64,000 bases of DNA from Diplonema japonicum (taxonomy: Eukaryota > Euglenozoa > Diplonemea > Diplonemida > Diplonemidae). Below the pieces are notes generated by a model, which saw only the letters and a list, made by a program, of their open reading frames with translations, was not told where the DNA came from and made no database searches. Positions 28,926-39,088 of the stretch are shown piece after piece (the first letter of the stretch is position 1; each line of letters starts with the position of its first letter). The stretch lies in contig OZ025727.1 in assembly GCA_964019335.1 (NCBI GenBank), forward strand, positions 308,001 through 372,000. Reading direction: 5' to 3'. A program made the translations under genes and the position numbers.

Positions 28926-30940
28926 GTTGTTGTTTCTTTTTTTTCTTTTATTGGAGGAACGAACGGGAGCGGAGACTCTGTCGTATGCGGACGACGCATA
29001 CCTGTTGCGAAACTAGCAGAAGTACTACAAAAAGCCACGGACAGTGCATCCGCATTCTGCGACATAGTTGGCATGGAGCTCAACACGAAGAAGTCCGAAG
29101 TGTTCGCAGCAGGAGGGAAGGCATCAGGGATAGAGGCAGCAGGAAGGCAGCTGCGGTCTACGAACAAGATCAAGATACTGGGGGCGAGGATACGCACGGA
29201 TGGTCAGACGCAGACGGACAACATCAGGGCCAGGGCGGCGGGCGACACGCTGCGGAGGCTCGCGACCACTCAGCTCTCTTTCTGGCAGAAAGCGGAAGTC
29301 CTGAGAACGACGGTGCTGTCTGTATGATGTTGCATTCGCGCCGCCGTCGGAAGGATACCTCAAATCGCTCACATCAACCGCGACATACGCCTTGTGGGAC
29401 CGAGGTACAGAACAAGATCACCAGCGGCGGTGCTGTCAAACCTGTTCAGCGGACACACACACGACCCAGAGGTAGCAGCGCCCTACAGAGCACTAGCAGC
29501 CATATACAGAACGAGACGAAAAATGGGAGAGGTGTGGGAGCGGTGCCAGAGACTTGCCAAAGGGTACCAAGACCCGACAAGAACGACACCTTTGGGCCCG
29601 ATAGGCAACGCGATGAAGCGGTGGCTCCCGAAGATCAGCACAAACTGGGGGCAGTTCACCGAAATGCTAGCTGAGAACAAGGACAAATTCGCACATATAG
29701 TGCGAGAAAAGCTAAGGTCGGGACGTGCGGAACACATACAGGACAGAAGACGCTCGATGGAGGGGTTAGACCGGGGCGCAGACCCACGCACGAACGACCT
29801 GTGGCGAGAGCTGATGAGACTCGGACCACAAGGAGCAATGGCAGCGAGAGACCTCCGGAGGATCGTGGCGGGAGGGGTTTTCTACGTCCACCCAAAGGCG
29901 TGGTACCAGGACAACATTACCAGACGGGTACCACCCAGAGGGCGAGCAGAGCGAAAGCGAGGACAGCTCGGAAGAGGAAGGGGACGAGACACACGAGCGT
30001 GTGAACAAGAGACCAACAACAGACGAGGTCACATGCGACGCGTGCGGTGCGGAGGAGGACGAGAGCAACATGCTGCGACACGCATTATGGGAATGCAGTG
30101 TGGCGAAGGAGGTGCAACAGAAGGAAGTACATGCAGAAGTAGTGGCCAACAAGACGGAAATGCCAATCTGCATGCAGCTACATGGAACGCTCCCGCGTGG
30201 TCACCGATCACACCAACACCGGCTGAGGAAGACGCAGTACTACCTGCTGGAAGTGGTGGCAAAACGAGACCAGCTTCTCCAGGACAAGAGAATGCTAGAA
30301 ACGTACACGACCCACCCCTGGGAACAGATAACGGAAGGAAACGCTCATGCGCCACCTGAATGGAAGGAGCTGAGGAAGCATGTGAGCGGGAGCCTGATGA
30401 TGAAGCACGGTGAAGACATCGTCAAGTGGCTCAGAAAGCTGAAGTGGTACGATGGACCGAGGACGACAGTCACCACAATGGAACTCGTACTAGACTTCGA
30501 GAACACGCTGGGCGTCGAGCCGATCACGGGGAAGAAGGGTGATCTAGACATGATACAGAAGAAAGCGCGGAGTTTCCACGGCCTCCTGGAAAGAATCCAA
30601 GAGGGGTGGGACACAGCACGCATACAGAAGAAGGTCAGAGGCAAGCGGATCTTCCCAGCGGAGAGCCAGAAGAACCACGCGCTTAGAACCATAGGTGCGA
30701 AGAAGAATCTGGGATGGAACAGAAGGCCAGTTTTTGCATCAGAGAAAACCAAGAAGGACCTTAAGACTGGGCAGAAAGTGGCAAGAAGAAAGGGAGGATA
30801 CTTTGAGAAAGGCAACACAGCCAAAAAAGAAAGAAAGGCCGATGCCCCAGAAGGGAGAAAGGGGTAGATAAGTAGAGACAAGGGGGACGTTCCAAAACAG
30901 GAACCTCCTTTATCTCATCTCTTTCTTTTTATTTCTTTTT
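28926..30940 (+). pseudogene. 5'-truncated LINE ORF2 (RT, Cys/His motif, C-terminus, tail), frameshifted
   Basis: Starts just after the HIT-like gene. 'TLSYADDAYLL' (~28975-29008) is the RT catalytic motif; the next block ('ASAFCDIVGMELNTKKSEVFA', 'ILGARI') is in another frame. The 'LYDVAF' and 'WGPRYRTRSPAAVLSNL' block and 'RTTPLGPIGNAMKRW' match the 7746 copy. After a further frame change near 29915, an acidic stretch leads to a Cys/His knuckle 'CDACG...NMLRHALWEC' (~30028-30090). The frame then stays open to 30867, ending 'RRPVFASEKTKKDL...EGRKG'. The 3' UTR carries GACAAGGGGGACGTTCC and CTTTATCTCATCTC plus T-rich tail. At least two frameshifts make it dead. Confidence 0.88.
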
Positions 30941-30955
30941 ATTGGTTTCTCCAGG

Positions 30956-31099
30956 AGGCCTATTTTCGCCACCCGCTCCACGCACGACAAGCTAATGGAA
31001 TTGAAAGCCGACTACAAGCGGGACCGCATCACACGACTCTCCGCAGACGCTCAGGGCCTCAATCGGGATGAAAGCAATGCTCCAGAAGGGGAGTATTAA
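30956..31099 (+). pseudogene. Short coding stub resembling the LINE ORF2 C-terminus
   Basis: A 47-codon frame preceded by TTTCTCCAG begins 'RPIFATRSTHDKLMELK' and ends 'APEGEY' plus stop. The 'RP(V/I)FA(S/T)' start matches both LINE C-termini at 8740 and 30725, so this is probably a third 3' fragment. A host terminal exon is the alternative, because of the clean acceptor-like AG. Confidence 0.4.
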
Positions 31100-31506
31100 C
31101 AGATAGACCCCCCCCCCTCCCATAGGGCGGCCCTCTAGCGGGGGGCTTGTCCTGTACTTTGAGTTTTTTTTTTTCTTGAACTATTATTAACTTTACCTCC
31201 TTTTTCTTCTTTTTTTTTTTCCCTCTTTTTTTTTTTTCAAAAAAAAAAAAGCCATTTTCTAACCTATACTGGACGGAGAAAAAAAAAAAAGAAACGGGAA
31301 CGAGAAAAAAAAAAGAAATGATTAAAACGAGTGTAGTGTAAGGGTTACACGGTTGGGGGGGGTTTTTTTTCTTAGCGAAAAAGTCAATATTTCTTTCATT
31401 CTTTCAAAAACTAGTTTTGGTCCCCCCCCTCCCCCTCTCTCTCTCTCTCTCTCTACCCCTTTCCATCGTACTTTTCTTCTTTCGAAAAAAAAAAACTTCA
31501 TGCAGA
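31100..31506. other. Intergenic spacer
   Basis: C-, T- and A-runs, then a pyrimidine-rich (CT)n stretch at 31430-31480 just before the cyclase-like gene, probably its splice-acceptor region. There is no gene. Confidence 0.5.
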
Positions 31507-33933
31507 ATGCGTCCCCATGCGAGCATAAAGCTAGTAAACATCTCATTCGCGCTGTTCAGCATTGTCATTTCAGCAGGGCTTGCAACCTTTCTCGCGACAA
31601 TAAGTGGTGATCAAGCTCTGTCCGACTGCCAAGCTCTGGTGGATGACTCGGTCGAGAAATGCTTCGAATCCGGCAAATCCACCACCATCAAGGGCACGGA
31701 GGAATACCTACGTCTGCTGATGAAAACTACGGTCGCTTTCATCGAAAACTTTGTGGAACCGCACACCGCCACGGCGGTTAGTATCGCGGGTGAGTTGATG
31801 ACCAGCCCTTGGGATGATATAAAACGATTTGAGTGGCATCGTCTGGAGAGGTACTGGTGGGAGTTCAACACATCAATAGCCTCGGGCAACACTGCACTAG
31901 GGTTGTTCCTCTCAAACGGACTGACCTTGTATTACATAGAAAACGAAAACACGATGAACCGCTCGAAAAATGAATTCCACGACTTATCTCTCCTCATGAA
32001 CTATGGCAACGGCCATCCCTGGGGCGGGGAAAACCGCACGTTCTACACAAGCGCCGAATCTGGAACTGGTAGACCTGCTGGGGTTGTGAACCCTTTGTTA
32101 GACGTCAATTGGGACCCATTGGCAGAGTGTGAAGACTATTCTCATAGAACAGACGGGGCCGTTCACGACGACCCGTGCGTTGTCATGCTAGATGTGTCCA
32201 TGTGGTTACGCTCACTGGTTTTAACAGACAAACCCTTCACTGGTGTTCTCTTGACACCACCTGTATCTTTCGGCCCGTTCGTAACCACAAATACCGTTGC
32301 GCCTATTTTCCACGGTGGGATTCGAACCGGTTACGTTATATTGTGCTCCGACCTCCGGCAGATCAGTCGGTTTTTACAGGAAATCGATCCTCAAAGCAAG
32401 TTTGGAAGGACGTTCATCACCGTCCGAGGGTGGATAGAACCAGGCTACGATGGTTATCTTGTCGCGGCTTCCCACGGGAACTTCTTCCTTCAAAACCGGG
32501 AGAACATGAACGGCCCCTATAAGGGAGCCACATTGATCACCCCTAGAAACAGCACGGACGCTATCATTCGACTGATTGGCGCAAAGATACTGGATTTGAA
32601 CTTGAATTCCATCGCCACATCGGAAATGATCGTGCCGCTTGACCTGGATGGAGTTGATTTTTTCTACAATGTCGCGTTCTTGAAAAACAATTACGGGTTG
32701 GACTGGTTTGTCCATGTAGTTATAGATCGCGAGTACATCTTGGGTACTTTCGACAAGACGGTCATCGCCACACAAGAGACGATCAGGGCAGCTGAAGAAA
32801 CAACAGACAGACAGCTTCGCCGCAATCGCTCACTTCATGCAGTCGCGGTTGTCGTACTGACAGCAGTCATGATCGTAGTTTCCGTGGTGTTCACTATAAA
32901 GGTCATCGAACCATTCATCATACTCGAGAAGGAAATGGCGATGGTTGCGGTTATGAAGCTTGAGAGCGTTGACACGGACAGGCCGTTGAGCGCCCTGCAG
33001 GAGGTTCGCAAGATGCAGATCAGCTTTTTGTCAATGATGGAGAACTTAATCGAGTACCGCAACTACATGCCGGCTTCGGTGCTTCATGACGATGAAGCCG
33101 GGCCCGACGTTGTTCCCGTGCTCGAGACGTCGATGCGACGCAGTGTGCACGGTGTTGAGGCGAACGTCAAAAGGCTCACGCTGTTAACCTGCAACATGTT
33201 GTCATTCCTCTCAGTCGACCCACCAACACTCATCTTAGAGCGTCTTACCCACTACCTAGCAGTCTCCCTGTCCCACGTCATGTCGTCAAAGGGCATCCCT
33301 GACGGGTTCAACGGTGACCGGCTGTACGCTTCATGGAACGGTGCAAAAAGCTGCTGCTCGCACAGAACCGCAGCCTACACGTGCTCCCGGGGTATCACAC
33401 AGGAACCTCATATTGGAGGGTTTTCAATAGGGCTTGTGTCAGGCGAGGTGCGATGCGGGAACATGGGCTGTGATGGTATGAAGAAGTACACGTTCATAGG
33501 ATCCCTCGCCTCCTGGGTGCACATTGTGGAACGGGTGGGGAGGACGCGAGGATCGGACATTGCCATTGACCAAAATGTGCACGATGAGGTGTCGGGCATT
33601 GCCTTTACAAGGTATTTGCAACATGTGTACTTCCCAAAGCACGCGGACCACACCCTCATGGTGTACGAAGCGATGGATGAGAAGAAAGTACGCGAAGCGG
33701 AGTGGATGTATCAGCTTGCCGAAGGAGAGAACCAGAACCCCCACTGCGCCTTCAACGAAAGCTACAGGTTCTTCATGAAACGCGACATAGAAGGCGCGAT
33801 CCTTGCTCTGCAGAACTACCACGATGACAGCCGGGTGACGCAGAGGTATAAAGACAGGCTGTCGCAAGCCCTTATAAAAGGCACGGCGGAGTTTTGCGAC
33901 CCTTATGGGACCTACGATCCCTTGGTGAGTTAG
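31507..33933 (+). CDS. Receptor-like protein with degenerate class III nucleotide cyclase domain (808 aa)
   Basis: The start is chosen at 31507 ('MRPHASIKLVNIS'), because the in-frame frame back to 31417 translates a CT-repeat. A membrane span near the N-terminus (~8-30) is followed by a ~420-residue extracytoplasmic region and a second span (~'AVVVLTAVMIVVSVVFTI'). A HAMP-like stretch and a linker with 'IEYRNYMPASVL' come next. The cyclase-homology domain has 'LTLLTCNMLSFLS' where catalytic cyclases have (F/A)-D-(I/M), so the first metal-binding Asp is Asn; 'GFNGDRLYASWNG' keeps the second Asp. The C-terminus is helical ('EAEWMYQLAEGEN'). The layout is that of euglenozoan receptor cyclases, but catalysis is doubtful. 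It is first of a four-gene array. Confidence 0.75.
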   Translation: MRPHASIKLVNISFALFSIVISAGLATFLATISGDQALSDCQALVDDSVEKCFESGKSTTIKGTEEYLRLLMKTTVAFIENFVEPHTATAVSIAGELMTSPWDDIKRFEWHRLERYWWEFNTSIASGNTALGLFLSNGLTLYYIENENTMNRSKNEFHDLSLLMNYGNGHPWGGENRTFYTSAESGTGRPAGVVNPLLDVNWDPLAECEDYSHRTDGAVHDDPCVVMLDVSMWLRSLVLTDKPFTGVLLTPPVSFGPFVTTNTVAPIFHGGIRTGYVILCSDLRQISRFLQEIDPQSKFGRTFITVRGWIEPGYDGYLVAASHGNFFLQNRENMNGPYKGATLITPRNSTDAIIRLIGAKILDLNLNSIATSEMIVPLDLDGVDFFYNVAFLKNNYGLDWFVHVVIDREYILGTFDKTVIATQETIRAAEETTDRQLRRNRSLHAVAVVVLTAVMIVVSVVFTIKVIEPFIILEKEMAMVAVMKLESVDTDRPLSALQEVRKMQISFLSMMENLIEYRNYMPASVLHDDEAGPDVVPVLETSMRRSVHGVEANVKRLTLLTCNMLSFLSVDPPTLILERLTHYLAVSLSHVMSSKGIPDGFNGDRLYASWNGAKSCCSHRTAAYTCSRGITQEPHIGGFSIGLVSGEVRCGNMGCDGMKKYTFIGSLASWVHIVERVGRTRGSDIAIDQNVHDEVSGIAFTRYLQHVYFPKHADHTLMVYEAMDEKKVREAEWMYQLAEGENQNPHCAFNESYRFFMKRDIEGAILALQNYHDDSRVTQRYKDRLSQALIKGTAEFCDPYGTYDPLVS

Positions 33934-34054
33934 TTAGTTCCTTTTACAAGGAGTTCAGTTGCTAGTCTTTGGAAATGATAAATGCAAAACAGAAAATGAA
34001 CAAAAGGAAGGGGGTGAGGGGGGGGGTGAAAAAAGAGAGAACAAAGACATTTAA

Positions 34055-35686
34055 ATGATTCTATTCGGGTGCATATTCTCGCGAGGAGACGGCCCTGTGG
34101 AGGTGCTGAACAAGAAATTGTTTGCGATCTTGTACATTACAGTAATGGTTGCTTCTGGGTCAGTTATTGTACTAAATCGTGAGCAGCGCACGGACTTCTT
34201 CGTGAGCTGGTGTAACTTTCTTTCGGCTAGTACTGGTATGGCGTGCTTGGTGTTCACGAAGCGCCTTGACAGGATCATTGCTGAGGTGTATCTATACATT
34301 TTGACAATACTGTTGTTGTTCAGAAATTTTATTGCGGCTGCCTCTGGTGAGCCTACGGCCTTGTTCGTCGTTGTGGTCATTGTAGACCTGTGCTTGGTAA
34401 TACGCCTTGACAAGCGTGTTGCAATAGTCGTCCTGTCCCTCTCAATTGCGTCGATTGCGTTGAACAGTTTCGAGAGTGCAACACGTGTTGGTTTGTATGA
34501 CCAGGATTTCTTGGGTAAAACGCAGGAAGAGAAACGTGACAAGATTTGCGGGTGTACCCTTGTGCCATGCAAGTATGAAGCGAAGGTCGCCTTTGTCAGT
34601 TTTATCAGCCCCATGTTCGTCTTGCTCCTTGACTTCTATTTCACAAGAGGCTTCGCAGAAGACCTTCACAACGAGCATTCAAAGATGCGCCAGGTCATAC
34701 TTGCCGCCGAAAACATCGCCGCATGCCTGTCCTGCTTTGACCTCAGCCAGGCAGAAGCCATCATCGACTCGTCCAACCTTCCCCCGCCCCTCCGAGGTAC
34801 TTTTACCGATATTCTACTCAATCTCCACATGTACCGGCCTTACCTCCCTCAGTCCTGCTTCTTGTTCGATGAGGACGTGGATTCTACACTCACCACGGTC
34901 GAGAGCAGTTTAGTCGAGAATGCTACTCACAGAGACCTGATGATGATAGTAGAGAAGAAAAGGTGCACCTGTCTAATAAGTAATATGCTCGGCTCACACG
35001 ATCTTGCTCAAGAAATTGCGAAGTTCCAAGAAGTATACAGTAGTTTAACTAAGATCCTGCTTGAAGCCTGCACTACCCACGGAGGAGTGGTGGGTGTGGT
35101 CATGGGGGACCACATCCACGCTTCATTCAATGCAGTGAGGAAGTGCACAGCACATGCCAAAGGGGCAGTGGAGGCGGCACTTCGCATCAATTCGGCAACA
35201 AAAGCTGCCAGGTTTGAGGTAGTGACAGGTGTGTCCTCTGGGCAAGCATACTGTGGTCCATTTGGATGCACTGAGCTTCTGACAGTGGCAACGATAGGCC
35301 GAGCTTCTGTAGTAGCTTCTCTTTTGGAAACGTTTGGGAGGGTGAAGGGGCACAAGGTTGTGTGCAGCAGTTCGGTGTACAGCGACGTGTCGTATGCCTT
35401 TGTGATGCGCATCATCATCGGAAAGGTTCTGTACAAGGGAAGTACTGTTCTTGGGTACGAGGTGGAGGCACTGGCTGGGGATGTTAACGAGGAAGAGTGG
35501 ATGTACCAGATCAAGGGGAATGAGTGGGACATTTACAACGAGGCAGGGCGGCAGTACCTCACCGGGGATCTCATCGCCGCAAGGAAGATGCTCTTGTCCG
35601 CAATCGATTCACATGAGGTACGGAGCTACTGTAGCTCACTACAGCTTAGGTTGACCAATCCCCCAGATGAATTAGCTGTTTGGTGA
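34055..35686 (+). CDS. Polytopic membrane protein with degenerate cyclase domain, array member 1 (543 aa)
   Basis: The first ~205 residues contain about six hydrophobic segments. A Cys loop 'CGCTLVPCK' follows (~166-174), then 'DFYFTRGFAEDL', a helical linker and the conserved 'LHMYRPYLPQSCF' that precedes the cyclase-like domain. Within the domain, 'CLISNMLGSHD' has Asn where class III cyclases need the first metal Asp, while 'VVMGDHIHASFN' keeps the second. 'GVSSGQAYCGPFG' and 'TIGRASVVASLLE' match later cyclase motifs. The tail 'EEEWMYQIKGNEWD' is shared by the array. The second half of the domain is nearly identical in DNA to member 3. It may be a sensory or regulatory pseudocyclase. Confidence 0.78.
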   Translation: MILFGCIFSRGDGPVEVLNKKLFAILYITVMVASGSVIVLNREQRTDFFVSWCNFLSASTGMACLVFTKRLDRIIAEVYLYILTILLLFRNFIAAASGEPTALFVVVVIVDLCLVIRLDKRVAIVVLSLSIASIALNSFESATRVGLYDQDFLGKTQEEKRDKICGCTLVPCKYEAKVAFVSFISPMFVLLLDFYFTRGFAEDLHNEHSKMRQVILAAENIAACLSCFDLSQAEAIIDSSNLPPPLRGTFTDILLNLHMYRPYLPQSCFLFDEDVDSTLTTVESSLVENATHRDLMMIVEKKRCTCLISNMLGSHDLAQEIAKFQEVYSSLTKILLEACTTHGGVVGVVMGDHIHASFNAVRKCTAHAKGAVEAALRINSATKAARFEVVTGVSSGQAYCGPFGCTELLTVATIGRASVVASLLETFGRVKGHKVVCSSSVYSDVSYAFVMRIIIGKVLYKGSTVLGYEVEALAGDVNEEEWMYQIKGNEWDIYNEAGRQYLTGDLIAARKMLLSAIDSHEVRSYCSSLQLRLTNPPDELAVW

Positions 35687-36035
35687 AACTAGGTCTTCTA
35701 TTTCACTCGAGTTTTTGAATCAAAAAGTTGACAGTAACGAGAGTGAATTATGGCTCATTGACGATAAGCATGTCGTTTTACCCTGTCGTCATCTGAGCCA
35801 CTCGCTAATTAAATATGTTTAACTATGTAATATGTTTAACTAAATATGCAACTTACCATTTTCCAGGGTTCAGCCATTTCACCGGGCCATTTGTTGGGGG
35901 CAAAAGAAAAAGAAAATGACGAAAAAGGGGGTTTTTAAAAAGCCCTTTACAGAGCTTATAGCTTCTCATTGCCATATCCCCCCCTCCCCCCCGTACTAAT
36001 GCCTTCTTGAGTCATACAGGGATAAAGAGCATGCA
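35687..36035. other. Intergenic spacer with splice-acceptor region
   Basis: No gene. It ends in a C-rich tract, ACTAATGCC (branch-site-like) and CATACAG before the next start. Confidence 0.5.
36018..36019 (+). promoter_or_regulatory. Probable trans-splice acceptor AG with branch-like TACTAAT
   Basis: A polypyrimidine C-tract, GTACTAATGCC and GTCATACAG lie 17-40 nt upstream of the ATG at 36036. A similar ACTAAT...TTACAG pair occurs at 38171-38191. Confidence 0.5.
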
Positions 36036-37766
36036 ATGCCTCTAGAGGACTACCCTCCTTATGCATGGATCATGTCCGGGGACAGCGATACCGCTGTGTT
36101 CCACAAGAAGCTGTTATTTTCGATGTACATAGCAGTAGGGACAGCATCGCTGTTCTCGAGCATGTCGTTCAGGGGCTTGGTCATGCTGGGCATCAACATG
36201 TCGACTTTGCTGAGCTCTGTGGTAGGGGTGATACACATGATTTGCACGAAGAGGCTGAACTACCTCTTCGCTGAAGTTTACTTCTACCTGACGGTTGTCG
36301 TTCTGCTGCTCCGAAACTTCGTGGCAGCCTCCACAGGGGGCCTTGCAGAGTGGTCCTTTGTCGTGATTGTCGTTGATATCTGTTTAGTGCTACGCCTCCC
36401 CAGAAGGATTGCATTGCATATCCTTGCGCTCACCGTCTTTGCAATGGCCTTGTACTGCTTCGAGAACATGGCGCGTGTTGGGATCTATAATGCTGATTTC
36501 TTTGGTAGCTCGCAGGAAGATGTTCGTGAGAAGCTGTGCGGCTGCCCTACACTCCCCTGCAAGGAACGTGCGACATCTTCTTTGATCTATTTCATCGGCC
36601 CTGTGCTCGTCCTCTTCCTTGACTACTACTTCACAAGGAACTTTGCCTGCGATCTCTACAAACAGAAAGATGAAATGGAGCAGGTCATTGCAGCAGCGGA
36701 GCAAACGGCTGCATGCCTGTCCCGCTTCGACCTCGGCCAGGCAGAGGCCATCATCAACAACTCCAGCCTCCCCCCTCCCCTCTACTGCGCATTTTCGCAC
36801 ATACTTAGAAATCTTCACGTGTACCGCCCTTACCTCCCTCAGTCCTGCTTTTTTAACGAAGATTTCACCGACAGCACCAGTGAATGTGACTCAGACTTGT
36901 GCTCCGAAACTAGGCCGGAAGGCGACAAGCGCGCCTCATCAGGTTTCGAGCAATCGCACAGATCGTCACACAGCTCTAAGAGCCGTGTAAGCAACGAGTC
37001 GCGTGAGCTGCCTATCGTGGTGGAGAAGCGTAGGTGCAGTTTCACTGTGAGCAACATGCTCGGTTCGCATGACCTCGCAGCCACTGACATCAAGCAGTTT
37101 CAAACTTCTCATTGCGATGTGACTAAGATCTTGATTGAAGCATGCACCACCCACGGAGGAGTGGTGGGCGTGATGGTGGGGGACCACATCCACACCTCAT
37201 TCAATGCAGTGAGGAAGTGTGCAGCACATGCCAAAGGGGCAGTGGAGGCGGCACTTCGCATCAACTCGGTAACAAAAGCTGCTGGGCTTGAAGTAGTGAC
37301 AGGTGTGTCCTCTGGGCAAGCATACTGTGGTCCATTTGGGTGCACCGAACTTCTGACAGTGGCAACGATAGGCCGGGCTTCTGTAGTAGCTTCTCTTTTG
37401 GAAACGTTTGGGAGGGTGAAGGGGCACAAGGTTGTGTGCAGCAGTTCAGTGTACAGCGACGTGTCGTATGCCTTTGTGATGCGCATTATCTTTGGAAGGG
37501 TCTTGTACAAGGGCTGTGTTGTGTTTGGGTACGAGGTGGAGGCAATTGACTGGGATGTTAACGAGGAGGAGTGGATGTACCAGATCAAGGGGAATGAGTG
37601 GGACACCTACAACGAGTCAGGGCGGCAGTACCTCAACGGGGAAGGGGACATAGCAACGCTGTCTATGTCTCACGGGTCGAGCCTTGTTGTGCAACAGCAC
37701 CAGGATCAAGTGGTGGAGATGTTAAGGTCAGGAGAAGCAGTGTCAGTTGACGTGAGAGTCGATTAG
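36036..37766 (+). CDS. Polytopic membrane protein with degenerate cyclase domain, array member 2 (576 aa)
   Basis: It has the same architecture as its neighbours: 'MPLEDYPPYAWIM' start, about six spans in the first ~210 residues, Cys loop 'CGCPTLPCK', 'DYYFTRNFA', linker and 'LHVYRPYLPQSCF'. A longer Ser/Asp-rich insert (~285-325) precedes the cyclase-like core 'CSFTVSNMLGSHD', where Asn again replaces the first catalytic Asp, and 'VMVGDHIHTSFN'. The 3' part of the core differs from members 1 and 3 ('IFGRVLYKGCVVFGYE', 'IDWDVNEEEW'), while the 5' part resembles member 3. A unique C-terminal tail follows 'GEGDIATLS'. Confidence 0.78.
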   Translation: MPLEDYPPYAWIMSGDSDTAVFHKKLLFSMYIAVGTASLFSSMSFRGLVMLGINMSTLLSSVVGVIHMICTKRLNYLFAEVYFYLTVVVLLLRNFVAASTGGLAEWSFVVIVVDICLVLRLPRRIALHILALTVFAMALYCFENMARVGIYNADFFGSSQEDVREKLCGCPTLPCKERATSSLIYFIGPVLVLFLDYYFTRNFACDLYKQKDEMEQVIAAAEQTAACLSRFDLGQAEAIINNSSLPPPLYCAFSHILRNLHVYRPYLPQSCFFNEDFTDSTSECDSDLCSETRPEGDKRASSGFEQSHRSSHSSKSRVSNESRELPIVVEKRRCSFTVSNMLGSHDLAATDIKQFQTSHCDVTKILIEACTTHGGVVGVMVGDHIHTSFNAVRKCAAHAKGAVEAALRINSVTKAAGLEVVTGVSSGQAYCGPFGCTELLTVATIGRASVVASLLETFGRVKGHKVVCSSSVYSDVSYAFVMRIIFGRVLYKGCVVFGYEVEAIDWDVNEEEWMYQIKGNEWDTYNESGRQYLNGEGDIATLSMSHGSSLVVQQHQDQVVEMLRSGEAVSVDVRVD

Positions 37767-37832
37767 AAGGTTTAGATTTACATCGCTTCTTCTTAAACTG
37801 CACATAACAACACTGCTGCAAATGAGACATCC

Positions 37833-37932
37833 ACCGATAAGTGCAACGGTTCACCGATAAGTGCAATGGTTCACCGATAAGTGCAATGGTTTACCGATAA
37901 GTGCAATGGTTCACCGATAAGTGCAATGGTTG
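37833..37932 (+). repeat. Tandem repeat, five 20-bp units
   Basis: ACCGATAAGTGCAATGGTTC is repeated five times with one or two substitutions, 67 bp after a gene. No function can be seen. Confidence 0.9.
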
Positions 37933-38191
37933 TCACCGGTTCTTTCTTTGGTGCACGGTGTTTCTTTTCCTCACTTTATTTCCCCCCTCTTCTTGTTTTT
38001 CTCTCTTTAGCTTTCATAGGGCATGCAGTTTTCTTATAGTGGGGAGGTCTTCGGCCATATTGGATACCAATATTAAGGGTTTTCTTTGCTGCATGGCACC
38101 ACTAGAGTCGAGACAACTTCTTTTTTAGAAGACGCTGCGAGAATGGGGGGGGGGGGGGGGGGGGGGGGGCACTAATGATTGTAATTTACAG

Positions 38192-38347
38192 GAAGTGACG
38201 GAAAGAGTAGTGGCTGGAGGGCTTTCGGACCTGACGGCAGACCTAAAAAAACCTGAGTTCCAATTCTTTTGGAGAGTACGTACGCTGCGATACATCGGAG
38301 CAGTATTGCATCGGCGAAGACTAAGCACCATCGAAGAGGGGGGATAG
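38192..38347 (+). other. Exon-like ORF behind a splice acceptor
   Basis: ACTAATGATTGTAATTTACAG is followed by a 51-codon frame ending in TAG at 38345-38347. It is rich in charged residues ('LSDLTADLKKPEFQFFWRV', 'RTLRYIGAVLHRRRL'), unlike spacer translations. No Met lies in frame after the AG, so it would be a terminal exon whose upstream exon is not identified (an ATG at 38094 lies before a G-run). The family is unknown. Confidence 0.35.
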
Positions 38348-38372
38348 GTAGGATGATATAATTTATGTCTTT

Positions 38373-39017
38373 TATATACTGTAAAACAAAAAATGCTGGG
38401 TCCGGGTTTTTGTCGTGTCCGGGAGGTTTGTCATTTTCCCGTCCGGCATTAAAACTCTCTTTACAGCTTTTTCAGTCAGAATTCTCCATGCTTTTCTTGT
38501 GCCCGCTGTTGCCATGCATGGTGTGACACTTGGATGAAACTACCGTGTGGGAAGGGTCAAATAATAAAGGCGAAAAAAAAAGGGAGTAGGGGACTACTAC
38601 GCTACTCTCTTGCCCCTAGGCTTACGTGCGGCTTTTTCCTGGAAGCAGCCTCAACCTTACGCTGCTACCCGGGAGCATCTCCACAGAGGCCGAGGGCATC
38701 CACGTCAATTGCATTGTCAAGTCAGACAGCATGTGCCCTCTATCTGCTTGGCAAGCGCCACGTAGAGGTCGTTTCTTCCTCTTCCCAACCCAGCCCTCCC
38801 ACTCCCAGCCCTTCTCTTCAACTGCTCTTACTTCCCAGCTCGCTTTGAGGTGTTGCCAAGCAGGATAAAAAATGTTTTTTTGTCCAGAAGCTTTTCTCTT
38901 GCCGGCTACAACGAAAGCTCCCATGTGAACAAAATATTTAATGCCGAACGGACAAACGTCCTGGTTTCTGTCGCGTCCGGCTTTTTTCCGCCGGCATTTT
39001 TTGTTTTACAGTATATA
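38373..39017. mobile_element. Non-autonomous TIR element (645 bp)
   Basis: The left TATATACTGTAAAACAAAAA plus ATGC is mirrored on the right (GCAT, TTTTTGTTTTACAGTATATA). GTCCGG and GCCGGC motifs recur near both ends. It is non-coding, and it lies 72 bp upstream of the ATG of cyclase-like member 3, so its right end borders that gene's splice acceptor. Confidence 0.75.
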
Positions 39018-39078
39018 TCTATATATGGTTGAAAGGTAAGAACCCCAGCCCGAATTCCTTATTCTTGTACTTCTTCAC

Positions 39079-39080
39079 AG
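39079..39080 (+). promoter_or_regulatory. Probable trans-splice acceptor AG
   Basis: CTTGTACTTCTTCACAG lies 8 nt before the ATG at 39089. Confidence 0.5.
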
Positions 39081-39088
39081 GCCTTCCA

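Noticed and set aside
32300-32330. GGTGGGATTCGAACCGG, resembling an inverted tRNA T-arm
   Set aside because: It lies in a solid coding frame ('HGGIRTGYV') and no D-arm, anticodon arm or acceptor stem can be built around it.
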